Source of the DNA: Halomonas litopenaei
Lineage (GTDB): Bacteria; Pseudomonadota; Gammaproteobacteria; Pseudomonadales; Halomonadaceae
NCBI RefSeq assembly: GCF_003045775.1
Contig: NZ_PXNS01000010.1
Location: forward strand, 1-64,000
Direction of reading: 5' to 3'
Length of the DNA stretch: 64,000 nucleotides
The notes beneath the pieces were generated by a model. It did no database searches and was not told the DNA's origin. It saw only the letters and a program-made list of their open reading frames with translations. Numbering within the stretch: the stretch's first letter is position 1; every line of letters begins with the position of its first letter. This document shows, piece by piece, positions 1 to 8,791 of the stretch. The translations under genes and the position numbers were made by a program.

Positions 1-14
1 TGAGGCTTGACCAT
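1..14 (+). rRNA. rrl: 23S rRNA, extreme 3' end (partial)
   Basis: The first bases (tgaggcttgacc) match the conserved 3' terminal strand of gammaproteobacterial 23S rRNA, which pairs with the 5' end of the molecule. The following bases to about 119 look like the usual 23S-5S spacer. Only the tip is inside the window, so the exact end is approximate. Confidence 0.6.
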
Positions 15-119
15 ATAACACCCAAAGGGTTTTGGTCGATGATGTCTCGAATCAATTGACGGATACGTGGGACGTATCGAGCAGGACTTTGTCAGTAGTG
101 ATGTACATTGCCTTTTTCC

Positions 120-236
120 GCCTGACGACCATAGCGAGTGGGAACCACCTGATCCCTTGCCGAACTCAGAAGTGAAACCGCTCAGCGCCGATGGTAGTGT
201 GGGGTCTCCCCATGCGAGAGTAGGTCATCGTCAGGC
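120..236 (+). rRNA. rrf: 5S ribosomal RNA
   Basis: The segment shows the conserved 5S core (agcgagtgggaaccacctga, then ccgaactcagaagtgaaac) and the typical 3' part (ggggtctccccatgcgag). The ends pair as gcctgacgac with its complement near 228-236, giving a length close to the usual 115-120 nt. It follows a 23S-5S spacer and precedes a strong terminator, so it is the last gene of an rRNA operon. Confidence 0.95.
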
Positions 237-249
237 ATTTATTCAGAAT

Positions 250-281
250 AAGCCCAATTCCGAGAGGAGTTGGGCTTTTTC
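250..281 (+). terminator. rRNA operon terminator
   Basis: Stem AGCCCAA / TTGGGCT with a short purine-rich loop, followed directly by a run of five T. Its position right after the 5S gene makes it the operon terminator. Confidence 0.85.
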
Positions 282-326
282 GTACGCATGGGGAAGACCC
301 CGCTTTTTATATGTGGGGCCGCACTG

Positions 327-416
327 CGTGCGGTCCGGCCGCTCGCAAGCTCGCGTCGTTCGTCCCCCCTTGCGGCGTTGCCGCAAAAGCTAGGGGTGAC
401 TCACCCCCATGCGAGA
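327..416 (+). repeat. Decayed repeat copy 1 (5S-like tail)
   Basis: Shares three cores with 514-624: gcggtccggcc, aagctcgcgtcgttcgtc, and ggggtgactcacccccatgc. The last core plus gagagata resembles the end of the 5S gene (about 202-222), with a few bases inserted in the hairpin. Confidence 0.6.
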
Positions 417-513
417 GATAAGCTGCCTTGTTTCTAGTACAACTCCGGATACCGGAATTTTCCACAAGGTTAAGCTCGCTTTCTATAAGCGGGCGCGGGA
501 CGATAACCCCCTC

Positions 514-624
514 GGCGCGGTCCGGCCTGGCTCTTCTCAAGGAGAAGCTCGCGTCGTTCGTCACCCCTTGCAGCTTCGCAGCAGCCCTTGTAAAGAGCTT
601 CGGGGTGACTCACCCCCATGCGAG
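514..624 (+). repeat. Decayed repeat copy 2 (5S-like tail)
   Basis: Second copy of the element at 327-416, with the same three cores in the same order but a longer middle part. It probably arose by duplication of the end of an rRNA operon, which is an inference. Confidence 0.55.
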
Positions 625-967
625 GGCGCTGGTGTTTGTGTGACGCCCGGAGGTCGTATACCCCTCCAGTGGCATGCTGGCATGACCGGAAAAAGACTCA
701 AGCGTTGAACCATCGCGCTGTTCAGGGGGTGGTCATGCGGCGTCGACATTGTCATGCTTTTTTTACGATACGCTTGGAACGGGTTCCAGGCGCGTCGCCG
801 GGTTCGATTCGCGCATGAGGCGCGGTGAATCCTTTCCCTTCAGCCACAGAGCTGTCATGAAATCGCGGAATCCTCCGTGCTTCCTTCATGCCCATCAGGG
901 CGCCATTCATCTTTCCCAAAAGGAGAGTCCGACAGCCTGACCCTAGTCTGCTGTCGCTACCCACCAC

Positions 968-2527
968 ATGAGTCATACCACCGCTTCCTCCGACTCGCGG
1001 GCTTCTTCGGCCGGTTCTCGACTGGGTGATCCCATCGTGCTCATCTTGAGCATCGGCTTCATCATGGGCTTCGTCGCCCTGTCTGTGTACGACATCGAGA
1101 TGGTTGCCAACGGCATTTCGGCAGGCTTCGCCTGGACCGCCAAGACCCTGGGCAGCTATTTCCAGCTGTTGTTGCTGGCGACCTTCTTCATCGCCATGGG
1201 CATCGCCGTGTCTCCCAGCGCCAAGGCGCGTATCGGCAATCTCGAGACGCCAGAGATCAGTACCTTCAAGTGGCTGTCGATGATCATGTGCACGCTGCTC
1301 GCGGGCGGCGGTGTGTTCTTCGCCGCCGGTGAGCCGGTCTATCACTTCGTGGTGACGCCGCCGGCCTTCGACAGCGAAGCCGGGACGGCCGAGGCCATTT
1401 CAGGGGCTCTGGCCCAGTCGTTCATGCACTGGGGGCTGCTGGCCTGGGCCGTGCTGGGTACGCTGGCGTCGGTGGTGCTGGCTCATGCCCACTACGTCAA
1501 GGGACAGCCGCTGCAGCCGCGGACCCTGCTGTATCCGGTGCTGGGCGAAAAGGTCATGAAGGGGCCCTTCGGTGGCCTGGTCGACGCTCTGTGCGTAATC
1601 GCCGTGGTGGCGGGTACCGTCGGCCCCATCGGTTTCCTGGCGACTCAGGTCAGCTTCGGTTTTCATGAGCTGTTCGGTGTCAGTGAAGGCTACAGCACCC
1701 AATTGATGGTGCTTGCTGCTCTGGGGGTGGTGTACGTGACCTCGGCGGTCACCGGAATCCACAAGGGGATCCAGATCCTCAGCCGCTTCAACGTGTTTCT
1801 GGCTCTGGCGATCGCTGCGACGATCTTTATCCTGGGACCGACGCTGTTTCTGACCGATGCCTTTACCCAGGGGGCGGGCGCCTATCTGAGCTCGTTCTTC
1901 GAGATGGCGACCATGACCACCCAGACCGCACCGGACTGGTGGATGCAGTGGTGGACAGTGTTCTTCTTTGCCTGGTTTATCGGTTACGGCCCGCTGATGG
2001 CGATCTTCGTCGCTCGGATTTCTCGTGGACGCTCCATCCGGCAGATGATTCTGGCGGTGGCGGTGATGGCGCCTGTGGCCACCATGATCTGGTTTACCCT
2101 GCTGGGTGGTTCCGGCATCTACTATCAACTGAGCGGTGCCATCGATCTGACCGAGGCGCTGAACAACTTCCAGTTTGATGTCGCGACCCTGACCGTGGCC
2201 CAGTCGCTGCCCGGCGGAAGCCTGATGGCCATGGCCATCCTGCTGTTGACCACCATCTTCGTGGCGACGACCGGTGACTCCATGAGCTACGCCATTTCCG
2301 TGGTCGGTGCCGGTCACGACGAGCCCAACGCACTGGTTCGTGCCTTCTGGGGCATCGCCATGGCGCTGATGGCCGCCATTCTGCTGAGAATGGGCGCAGG
2401 CCAGATCAGTGCCCTGCAGCAGTTTATCGTGATCACCGCCATCCCGGTGTCGCTGGTGCTGCTGCCGACATTGTGGACGGCCCCTCGGGCGGCTCGTCAG
2501 ATGGCCAAGGAGCAGGGCATCCTGTAA
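968..2527 (+). CDS. BCCT-family betaine/choline/carnitine-type transporter
   Basis: This 519-residue inner-membrane protein has about twelve hydrophobic segments. It carries the BCCT signature near residues 320-350 (paired Trp motif WWMQWW, then GYGPLMAIFVARISRGR). BCCT carriers import quaternary-ammonium osmolytes, usually driven by Na+ or H+. It lacks the long N- and C-terminal extensions found in osmosensing members such as BetP, so osmotic activation cannot be inferred. The substrate is unknown. The ATG at 968 is the only in-frame start after an upstream stop at 944, but no clear Shine-Dalgarno precedes it. The gene stands alone and ends at a strong hairpin. Confidence 0.88.
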   Translation: MSHTTASSDSRASSAGSRLGDPIVLILSIGFIMGFVALSVYDIEMVANGISAGFAWTAKTLGSYFQLLLLATFFIAMGIAVSPSAKARIGNLETPEISTFKWLSMIMCTLLAGGGVFFAAGEPVYHFVVTPPAFDSEAGTAEAISGALAQSFMHWGLLAWAVLGTLASVVLAHAHYVKGQPLQPRTLLYPVLGEKVMKGPFGGLVDALCVIAVVAGTVGPIGFLATQVSFGFHELFGVSEGYSTQLMVLAALGVVYVTSAVTGIHKGIQILSRFNVFLALAIAATIFILGPTLFLTDAFTQGAGAYLSSFFEMATMTTQTAPDWWMQWWTVFFFAWFIGYGPLMAIFVARISRGRSIRQMILAVAVMAPVATMIWFTLLGGSGIYYQLSGAIDLTEALNNFQFDVATLTVAQSLPGGSLMAMAILLLTTIFVATTGDSMSYAISVVGAGHDEPNALVRAFWGIAMALMAAILLRMGAGQISALQQFIVITAIPVSLVLLPTLWTAPRAARQMAKEQGIL

Positions 2528-2837
2528 TCGGGACATCGCCTCTGTTGGCCGCGGCCTGATGGCTCTGCAGGTTGAGTCCTGATTGCGGCCTCCGCTCCAT
2601 TGTCTGCCCCCGACGCTTGCGTCGGGGGCAGTTTCGTATAAGGCACAGCGGTCCGGCGGTCGCTACCGGATCGGCAAGTTGTGCGTCTTTCCACGCGAGC
2701 TTGTCTCAGCGTACCGGGTGTGTCGCACCTGGTGCGTCAAGCTGACCTTCGAGGCTGGGGGAAGGGCCGCGCGACTCGTCGCCAGGCGCCGTGACTGCTA
2801 CCATGATCGACTTTCGTCGATCCTCTGGAGTGCCCCC
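2528..2837. other. Intergenic stretch between BCCT gene and DUF2721 gene
   Basis: Holds the terminator at 2604-2636. The open frame that extends upstream from the DUF2721 gene through this stretch gives no recognisable protein and is not taken as coding. Confidence 0.5.
2604..2636 (+). terminator. Rho-independent terminator of BCCT gene
   Basis: Perfect 12-bp stem CTGCCCCCGACG with its complement around a CTTG tetraloop, followed by tttcgt. It lies 77 nt after the BCCT stop codon. Confidence 0.8.
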
Positions 2838-3275
2838 GTGAATCTAACCACGCCGGCCCTGCTGTTTCCCGCCATTTCATTGCTGTTGCTGGCCTATACC
2901 AACCGCTTCCTGACCCTGGCCGGACTGATCCGCAAGCTGGCGGAGCAGGTAAAGGAGGGGGAAGAGGATCACGTCACCCAGATCCGACTACTGCGCCGGC
3001 GCATCTCGCTGACCAAGCGAATGCAGATCGCCGGGGTCTTCAGCTTCCTGCTGTGTACCCTGTCGATGTTTGCGCTGTTCCTGTCATGGACGCCGCTGGG
3101 TATGCTGCTGTTCGGCATCAGCCTGGCATCGCTGTCGATATCCCTGGTGTTTTCGTTGTGGGAGGTGGTGATCTCCACCAACGCCCTGAATGTTCAGTTG
3201 AAGGATATCGAACTGACCGCCGAGGGACGCGCCGGACTCGACTGGAGAAAGAGAACCTTTACCCATGACGCCTGA
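2838..3275 (+). CDS. DUF2721 membrane protein
   Basis: The product is 145 residues with an N-terminal hydrophobic stretch (TPALLFPAISLLLLAYTNR), a charged middle and two hydrophobic segments near residues 65-115. This arrangement and the opening motif match the DUF2721 family of small membrane proteins with no known function. The GTG start at 2838 is preceded by ggag with seven-base spacing. A longer frame reaches back to 2583 but adds an unrelated Arg-rich tail, so I rejected it. The end overlaps rlmM by 11 nt, suggesting cotranscription. Confidence 0.8.
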   Translation: MNLTTPALLFPAISLLLLAYTNRFLTLAGLIRKLAEQVKEGEEDHVTQIRLLRRRISLTKRMQIAGVFSFLLCTLSMFALFLSWTPLGMLLFGISLASLSISLVFSLWEVVISTNALNVQLKDIELTAEGRAGLDWRKRTFTHDA

Positions 3276-4338
3276 TCAAATCCTTCTATTCTGTCGCCCG
3301 GGGTTCGAGCCGGACCTGGCCGCCGAGCTGACCGACCGCCTGCACGCTGAGTTCCTGGCCGAAGGCGAGGGCGCCAGCGTCGAGCCCCTGATGGAGGAGG
3401 GGCTGGTCAGGGTCAGCATGGACGGCGAGCACCCGGCCAATGACTTGCATCGTCGCCTGCGTCTCGACGAGCTGGTATTTGCCCGCCAGTCGTTGCTGGC
3501 CCTGCCGGAGCTCTCGCTGTCCCGGGACGATCGGCTCTCGCCCATCTTCGAGCAGCTCAAGGCCTGTGGCTGGAGCTTCGAGTCGATCTGGCAGGAGACC
3601 CCGGATACCAACGAGGCCAAGGCGCTGAGTAGCCTGTTGAAGGCGTTGGAGCGCCCGCTCAACTCCCAGCTCAAGAAGCGTGGCGCCTTGCGCCGCAAGG
3701 CGGGAGGACGACGGCTGCACCTGGTCTGGCGTGACGGTGACCGGGTCCAGCTGGCGATGAGCTTTCCCGGCAATCGCAGTGAATTCCCCGGCGGCATTCG
3801 ACGTCTGCGCTTCCCCCACGCTGCGCCAAGCCGATCGACCTTGAAGCTCGAGGAGGCCTGGCATGAATTCGTGCCGCGTGACGAGTGGGACGAGCGGCTC
3901 GGGGAGGGCATGCAGGCGGCGGATCTTGGTGCTGCCCCGGGGGGCTGGACCTGGCAGCTGGTGCAGCGGGGGATGCAGGTCTACGCCATCGACAATGGCC
4001 CCATGGACAAGGCCCTGATGGCCAGCGGCATGGTCGAGCATCTGCGTGAGGATGGCTTCGTGTGGGAGCCGCCGATGCGCCTGGACTGGCTGGTCTGCGA
4101 CATCGTCGACAAGCCCTCGCGCGTCATCACCATGATGGAGCGTTGGCTGTTGCAGCGCTGGTGTCGCGAGGCGGTGTTCAACTTGAAGCTGCCGATGAAG
4201 AAGCGCTGGGAGGAGGTATCGCTGTGTCTTTCCGGCCTCGCGTCACGCTTGCAGGAGGCCGGGGTTCGGGCCGAAATACGCTGTCGTCACCTCTATCACG
4301 ACAGGGAAGAGGTCACCGTGCACGTTCGCCTCGATTGA
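3265..4338 (+). CDS. rlmM: 23S rRNA 2'-O-ribose methyltransferase RlmM
   Basis: RlmM (YgdE) methylates the 2'-O-ribose of a cytidine in domain V of 23S rRNA, using S-adenosylmethionine, in the cytosol. The 357-residue protein has the usual family length, an N-terminal THUMP-like part, the linker motif SRSTLKLEEA and the SAM-binding motif DLGAAPGGWTWQL at about residue 220. The catalytic-type residues KLPMKKRW lie in the C-terminal Rossmann fold. It overlaps the DUF2721 gene, so the two probably form an operon. Confidence 0.95.
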   Translation: MTPDQILLFCRPGFEPDLAAELTDRLHAEFLAEGEGASVEPLMEEGLVRVSMDGEHPANDLHRRLRLDELVFARQSLLALPELSLSRDDRLSPIFEQLKACGWSFESIWQETPDTNEAKALSSLLKALERPLNSQLKKRGALRRKAGGRRLHLVWRDGDRVQLAMSFPGNRSEFPGGIRRLRFPHAAPSRSTLKLEEAWHEFVPRDEWDERLGEGMQAADLGAAPGGWTWQLVQRGMQVYAIDNGPMDKALMASGMVEHLREDGFVWEPPMRLDWLVCDIVDKPSRVITMMERWLLQRWCREAVFNLKLPMKKRWEEVSLCLSGLASRLQEAGVRAEIRCRHLYHDREEVTVHVRLD

Positions 4339-4369
4339 GGCGGCGACACGGGCAGCAGATGGGCGTGGG

Positions 4370-4657
4370 TCAGTAGGCCGGTTCGAAGATCCGGACGTTC
4401 TCTGCCTCGGTCAGCAGCGGCTGGACGTGCTGCATCACTCTTTCTCGGGCCTCGCTGTTGTACCATGCCTTCCAGGCGCGCAGATCGCGCCACTTGGTGA
4501 TCATCAGACGGCGGTCGGAGCGTCCTTGTTCGACCAGGCTCTCGCCGCCGAAGAAGCCATCGGCGCCCAGCGACTGGCGCATGGCCTCTCGTGCGGCCTG
4601 CTCGTATTCTTCTTCCAGGCCCGGCATGATGCGGCGCTCGATGATGATCTTGATCAT
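4370..4657 (-). CDS. ABM (antibiotic biosynthesis monooxygenase)-domain protein
   Basis: A 95-residue protein with the small ferredoxin-like ABM fold pattern: strand IKIIIERRIMPG, helix, strand RRLMITKWRD, then WKAWYNSEAR. Members act as small dimeric oxygenases or haem/quinol-binding proteins; the substrate cannot be told here. The ATG at 4657 has ggag at suitable spacing; a longer frame to 4714 overlaps the divergent gene and is not supported. It is divergent from the TusA-like gene, with 26 nt between the start codons. Confidence 0.75.
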   Translation of the reverse strand: MIKIIIERRIMPGLEEEYEQAAREAMRQSLGADGFFGGESLVEQGRSDRRLMITKWRDLRAWKAWYNSEARERVMQHVQPLLTEAENVRIFEPAY

Positions 4658-4683
4658 GCTTTCACTCCAACTCCGAGGTATTG

Positions 4684-4938
4684 ATGGTGGATTCTTCCGA
4701 TGCGCTGCCCGCAAGCGACAAGGAACTGGATACCAGCGGTCTGTTCTGCCCTGAACCGATCATGATGATGCACAACGCGGTGCGGGACATGAGTCCTGGC
4801 CAGGTGCTCAAGGTCACGGCGACAGATCCGGCGACCACCCGAGATGTGCCCAAGTTCTGCCTGTTTCTCGGGCACGAGCTGGTGGAGCATCGCAGTCTTG
4901 AAGATGGCTCGCACTTCTACTTTATCCGGCTGGGATGA
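4684..4938 (+). CDS. tusA: TusA-family sulfurtransferase
   Basis: TusA carries a persulfide on a single Cys and relays sulfur, for example to tRNA 2-thiouridine synthesis. The 84-residue protein has the motif LDTSGLFCPEPIMM, containing the conserved CPxP with the acceptor Cys, followed by the typical TATDPATTRDVPKFC segment and a C-terminal FYFIRLG strand. I chose ATG 4684 because gagg lies five bases before it; an in-frame TTG at 4681 is too close to that site. Confidence 0.88.
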   Translation: MVDSSDALPASDKELDTSGLFCPEPIMMMHNAVRDMSPGQVLKVTATDPATTRDVPKFCLFLGHELVEHRSLEDGSHFYFIRLG

Positions 4939-4947
4939 TATTGCCGA

Positions 4948-4978
4948 GGGAGGGGACTCAACGCTTGAGCCCCCTCCC
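4948..4978 (+). terminator. Hairpin after tusA, no T-run
   Basis: A G-rich arm and its complement form a stem with inner part CTCAA / TTGAG. No T tract follows on either strand, so it may stabilise the mRNA end or act weakly between convergent genes. Confidence 0.45.
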
Positions 4979-5013
4979 CGGTGGTGACGCTGATCCTGAC
5001 GCTCCTTCCGACG

Positions 5014-5727
5014 CTATTCTGAGGCTTCCTCATCGTCGTCAGGCATGACCATCATGGCCAGGGCTTCCAACGTCGCCGGGTCTTCCTGGCGAATACGATT
5101 GGCGATCTGGCGCTGGAAGAAGTACACCACCCGGTGTCGGCTGTGGCCCGGGTAGAGACAGGCGTCGCCGGGCAGTACCGGGACGGTTTCGATCAGGTTC
5201 TCGTCGGCCAGCAGGGACTCGATGGTGCCGTCGCTGTACAGGCGCCAGCCGAAGACCTGCTTGAGCTGCCAGGGCGCGCCTTCCTCGTCCATGCACAGGG
5301 CGTGGGTACCCTGATGATCCGGCAGGCTCTGGATCAGGGTGGTTTCGCGGGTATCCTCGTATTCGAAGTAGGCCGCCGCGTGGGCCAGTTCCATTTCCTT
5401 GTGTTCCGGGGGCTGGTCGAACAGCTCCTCGGTTTCCGGATCACGGTAGCCGACGAAGTGACCGTGGTCCGGATCGTCGAGCTGCTCGCATGGCGTCAGC
5501 GACTCCATCCACGGGACCAGCCCGACAATATCGCCGTTCTCACGCATCCCCCAGGCCAGTATCGGCATGCCGTACAGGGTATCCGGGTGCGCGTCGAGTC
5601 GGTACACCATCTCCAGTCCATCGAGCTCCGGGGCCAGGCGAACCAGGCGTCTGCGGGCCAGTTGGCGTTGGCGCATGCTCTCCAGGTCGATGACCCGAGC
5701 GGGGCGGGGTGACAGTGGAATGCCCAT
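5014..5727 (-). CDS. Conserved hypothetical protein, acidic C-terminus
   Basis: I do not recognise a family. The 237-residue protein is soluble, rich in Asp/Glu, and ends in DDDEEASE. It opens with MGIPLSPRPARVIDLESMRQ and contains aromatic segments such as YFEYEDTRETTL and HSRHRVVYFFQRQIANRIR, the latter suggesting an amphipathic, basic helix. The start ATG at 5727 is well supported by ggaggga four bases upstream. It is the first reverse-strand gene after tusA and has no obvious operon partner. Confidence 0.7.
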   Translation of the reverse strand: MGIPLSPRPARVIDLESMRQRQLARRRLVRLAPELDGLEMVYRLDAHPDTLYGMPILAWGMRENGDIVGLVPWMESLTPCEQLDDPDHGHFVGYRDPETEELFDQPPEHKEMELAHAAAYFEYEDTRETTLIQSLPDHQGTHALCMDEEGAPWQLKQVFGWRLYSDGTIESLLADENLIETVPVLPGDACLYPGHSRHRVVYFFQRQIANRIRQEDPATLEALAMMVMPDDDEEASE

Positions 5728-5829
5728 GATCTCCCTCCAGCGGCTGCTTGCTTACGGCATCGCATCTCGGCCCGGGGCCGGACGCTGCGCTCTACGTCCC
5801 TGTTCTCATCAATAGCACAGACTCATCAA

Positions 5830-6900
5830 CTAGCGTAAGTCCTCGTGGGTATCACAGCGTTGACGCCATTGCTGACGCAACCACAGGTGATCGTCTCGTA
5901 CGCGCACGAAACTTGCCAGTGGCGTGGTTTCGCTGTCCAGGTCGAGCCATTGCCGGCGGTAGTCCTGAAAGGCCTGGCTGCCCGCCACATGGGCGTCCAG
6001 CAGTCGGTCCATGCCAGCGAACCAGCGTAGCGCCTGCGTCTCGAGGCGCTCAAGTGACGCTAGGGTGTCGCCTTCCTCGGGCAGCGTCGTCGTCTGTGAA
6101 CATGCCGCATCAGCGCCGGTCCGGTCGTCGTCTGAGCCATGGCGGGAGGCGAGGGCGCTCTCAAGCAGTCGACTGGCTTCCTCGAGGCGTTGGCTTGCCA
6201 GCATCAGGGCGCGCATCAGCTCGGCACTCAGTGGACGATCCCGCAGGGTGGCAAGCGCCTGTTCCAGTGGCCCGGACTCTGGCGTCCACTGGCGGTCGAA
6301 CTGATGGATGACCGCTTCGTTCAGATAGCCAAGCGCCGCAAGCTGCTCGTCGACCGCCGAGAGTTCGTCGAGAGGCAGGGGAGAGCTTGCCCGCGAGAAG
6401 CTGCCGGTCCACTCCTCGGAGGAGACCAGGGCGTTGTAGCTGGCCAGCGGTAGCTGGCGTGTCTTGATGTCGGTCAGGCGAGCCAGGCGCTGGCGGTCAC
6501 CCTCGGCCAGGGCGTCGGCGGCCTCGGCGTTCCAGCAGGCGCTGAGGCGGCGCCACAGACGCAGCTCGTAGAGCCAGCGCTGGCTGGGGGCGGCGGTCTT
6601 GCCAAGCTGGTTGTTGCGCTCGGCGACCAGGTTGGCGATATGGCAGCCGCGCAGGGCAAAGACGTCGAGCATGCCTTCCCTGATCGGCGGGATCTCGAGC
6701 GTCAACTGACGGCGTTCGGGGAAGTCGCCGATGTTGGCCACCGGCGCGGGCTCCGGTGGTGGCTGGTCGAGTGCCTCGGCTAGCCGCTGTTGATAGGCCA
6801 GCAGATCACGTTCCAGCGCCGAGTCGCCACAGCCCACCAGCAGCGACAGGCAGGAGGCGAGCAGCAGCGGTCGCCACCGGCCAGGACGAAAGCCGTTCAT
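5830..6900 (-). CDS. DUF3080 lipoprotein
   Basis: The 356-residue product begins with a short basic region and a hydrophobic stretch ending in the lipobox LVGC, so it should be a lipoprotein. Gly at +2 favours outer-membrane sorting. The mature part matches the DUF3080 pattern, including AERNNQLGKTAAPSQRWLYELR near residues 92-113. Function is unknown. It starts two bases after the MATE gene ends, so the two form an operon, which hints at a role linked to envelope transport. Confidence 0.8.
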   Translation of the reverse strand: MNGFRPGRWRPLLLASCLSLLVGCGDSALERDLLAYQQRLAEALDQPPPEPAPVANIGDFPERRQLTLEIPPIREGMLDVFALRGCHIANLVAERNNQLGKTAAPSQRWLYELRLWRRLSACWNAEAADALAEGDRQRLARLTDIKTRQLPLASYNALVSSEEWTGSFSRASSPLPLDELSAVDEQLAALGYLNEAVIHQFDRQWTPESGPLEQALATLRDRPLSAELMRALMLASQRLEEASRLLESALASRHGSDDDRTGADAACSQTTTLPEEGDTLASLERLETQALRWFAGMDRLLDAHVAGSQAFQDYRRQWLDLDSETTPLASFVRVRDDHLWLRQQWRQRCDTHEDLR

Positions 6901-6902
6901 GC

Positions 6903-8357
6903 TCAGCCGTCCTCCGCGCGCCTGGCAACGCTTCGGGCCTTGCGCCGGAAGCGCTCACCGAGCAGCAGCGCGGCGACGGTCAGCCCCGCGATCAGCCCGA
7001 TCCAGTAGCCGTGTACCCCCATCGGTTCGATCCAGTCGCCAACCCCGTAGCGTCCCAGCAGGTGGCCGCCGCCGAGGCCGACCAGCCAGTACGCCAGCAG
7101 GGTGATGAACATGATCACCCGGGTATCCTTGTAGCCGCGCAGGGCGCCGGCGAGGGCCACCTGCAGGGAATCCGATACCTGATAGAGCATCGCCAGCCCC
7201 ACCAGCGACAGGGTCAGTGCCTGGACCTCGACGTTATGGGTGTAGAGCCCGACGATGGTCTCCGCCGTCAGCCACAGCAGCAGGCTGTTGAACAGCGCCA
7301 CCAGTAGCGCGATCAGGATGCCGTTCCAGGCCACCAGTCGCGCCAGCCGAGGGTCGCCACCGCCGAGGGTGTTGCCGACCCGCACCGTCAAGGCCATACC
7401 CAGTGACAGCGGCAGCATGAACAGTACCGAGGTGTAGTTGAGCGCCACCTGGTGCGCGGCCACCACGATCTCGCCGAGGCTTGCGATAAACAGCGCGATC
7501 AGGGTGAACAGGGTGACCTCGACAAAGATCGCCACACCGATGGGAACGCCCACGTAGAGCAGTTCGGCGATCATCCGGGGATTCGGACGGGTGGGCGAGT
7601 GCCACAGCTCGATACTGCCATAGGCGCGGCTCTTCTGGGTGTAACGGACCATCGCCAGGGTCATCACCCACATGGCGATGGCGGTGGCGATGCCGCAGCC
7701 ATAGGCGCCCAGTGCCGGCAGGTCGGCCAACCAGCCGGGGGTGGCGTCGCCCAGCAGGCGAGTAAAACCGTCGCCACCGTAGATCAGCACATAGTTGCTG
7801 GGAATATTCACGGCAAGCCCGATCAGGCTGATCCACAGCGCCGGTCGGGTATGATTGACCCCGTCGGAGAACGCTCGCAGTGCCAGAAAGATGGCGACGC
7901 CGGGCATTCCGAAGGCCACTGCGCCAACATAGTCACGCGCGCGTTCGGCCACCTCCGGCGGCACTTCCATCCAGGCGAATACCGGCGCCACCGCCAGGCG
8001 CAGCAGCAGCGCCGAGACCAGCCCCAGTACCAGGCCCACCCACAGCGCCTGGTGCACGTTGGGGCGAATGCCCGCCTGGCGCCCCCCCCCCAGCAGCTGG
8101 GCGACGATCGGCGTCAGCCCCATCAGGGTTCCGGTCATGAACAGCATCAAGGGCATCCACAGACTTGCACCGACGGAGACCGCGGCGAGGTCGGTGGCGC
8201 TCTGGCGGCCAGTCATCATGATATCGACGACGCTCATGCCGGCCTGGGCCAGTTGGGCGCCACAGATGGGCAATGCCAGACGGATCAAGGGCCAGCTCTC
8301 GCGGCGGCTGGTGGCGCCGAGGCCGGTGGGGAAAGGACGCACGTTGGTGGGCTCCAT
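6903..8357 (-). CDS. norM: MATE-family efflux transporter (NorM-like)
   Basis: MATE proteins export cationic drugs and metabolites in exchange for Na+ or H+. The 484-residue protein has about twelve transmembrane helices in two homologous halves. It shows family features such as PICGAQLAQAGMSVVDIMMTG in helix 1, DGVNHTRPALWISLIGLAVNIPSNY in the first half and GALRGYKDTRV in the second. Length fits NorM. The gene is followed after two bases by the DUF3080 lipoprotein gene. Substrate and coupling ion cannot be read from sequence. Confidence 0.9.
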   Translation of the reverse strand: MEPTNVRPFPTGLGATSRRESWPLIRLALPICGAQLAQAGMSVVDIMMTGRQSATDLAAVSVGASLWMPLMLFMTGTLMGLTPIVAQLLGGGRQAGIRPNVHQALWVGLVLGLVSALLLRLAVAPVFAWMEVPPEVAERARDYVGAVAFGMPGVAIFLALRAFSDGVNHTRPALWISLIGLAVNIPSNYVLIYGGDGFTRLLGDATPGWLADLPALGAYGCGIATAIAMWVMTLAMVRYTQKSRAYGSIELWHSPTRPNPRMIAELLYVGVPIGVAIFVEVTLFTLIALFIASLGEIVVAAHQVALNYTSVLFMLPLSLGMALTVRVGNTLGGGDPRLARLVAWNGILIALLVALFNSLLLWLTAETIVGLYTHNVEVQALTLSLVGLAMLYQVSDSLQVALAGALRGYKDTRVIMFITLLAYWLVGLGGGHLLGRYGVGDWIEPMGVHGYWIGLIAGLTVAALLLGERFRRKARSVARRAEDG

Positions 8358-8791
8358 GCAAAGAATACGGGCTTCTTGCCCTGGTGCCTTGAGTCAGCGG
8401 GCCGCTGTCGGGACAGACGGCCAAGAGGTGATCGCCGGGCGAGCGCCGACTCGGGACACGGGGTACCGTGAGAGTGTACCAGCGATGCACCATCTTGGCG
8501 CCGCAGGCCCTGGTGCCAGAGCGCGAAGGCCGAGCGCCGTCATCGGTGTCTGGTCAATCAAACCAGCGATGTCGCCAGAATAGAATGCTTCGAGAGTTTG
8601 GCTGTGCGCCAAGCCTTGGTATCCTTGCCGGCTCGCGCCAATCGGCATCGGCCACTGTTCTCGCCAGGCGGGTTCGGCCATCGTTGTCGGCAGGCGCCCT
8701 TGGCAAGCGCCCTCGCCAACATCGCTCGGTAGTGGCGTTGGTCAACAACCCGCCGCCGCTTTAGTCAAACGCCCGACGTGAAGGAGCCCTC
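8358..8791. other. Divergent intergenic region, MATE gene / epmC
   Basis: About 430 gene-free bases between divergent genes. I see no clear promoter pair, repeat or RNA; short frames here resemble no protein. Confidence 0.5.

Larger units (their letters stand above)
283..967. other. Gene-free stretch after the rRNA operon
   Basis: No convincing coding region is seen. The stretch holds two decayed direct repeats (about 327-416 and 514-624) that share a GC-rich core and a segment resembling the 3' part of 5S rRNA. Near 918 there is an aaaaggagag sequence, but it lies too far from the next start codon to serve as its ribosome binding site. Promoters for the BCCT gene must lie here but none is clear. 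Confidence 0.6.

Noticed and set aside
2583..2837. N-terminal extension of the DUF2721 protein
   Set aside because: The GTG at 2838 has a proper ribosome binding site and begins the family motif; the extension crosses the upstream terminator.
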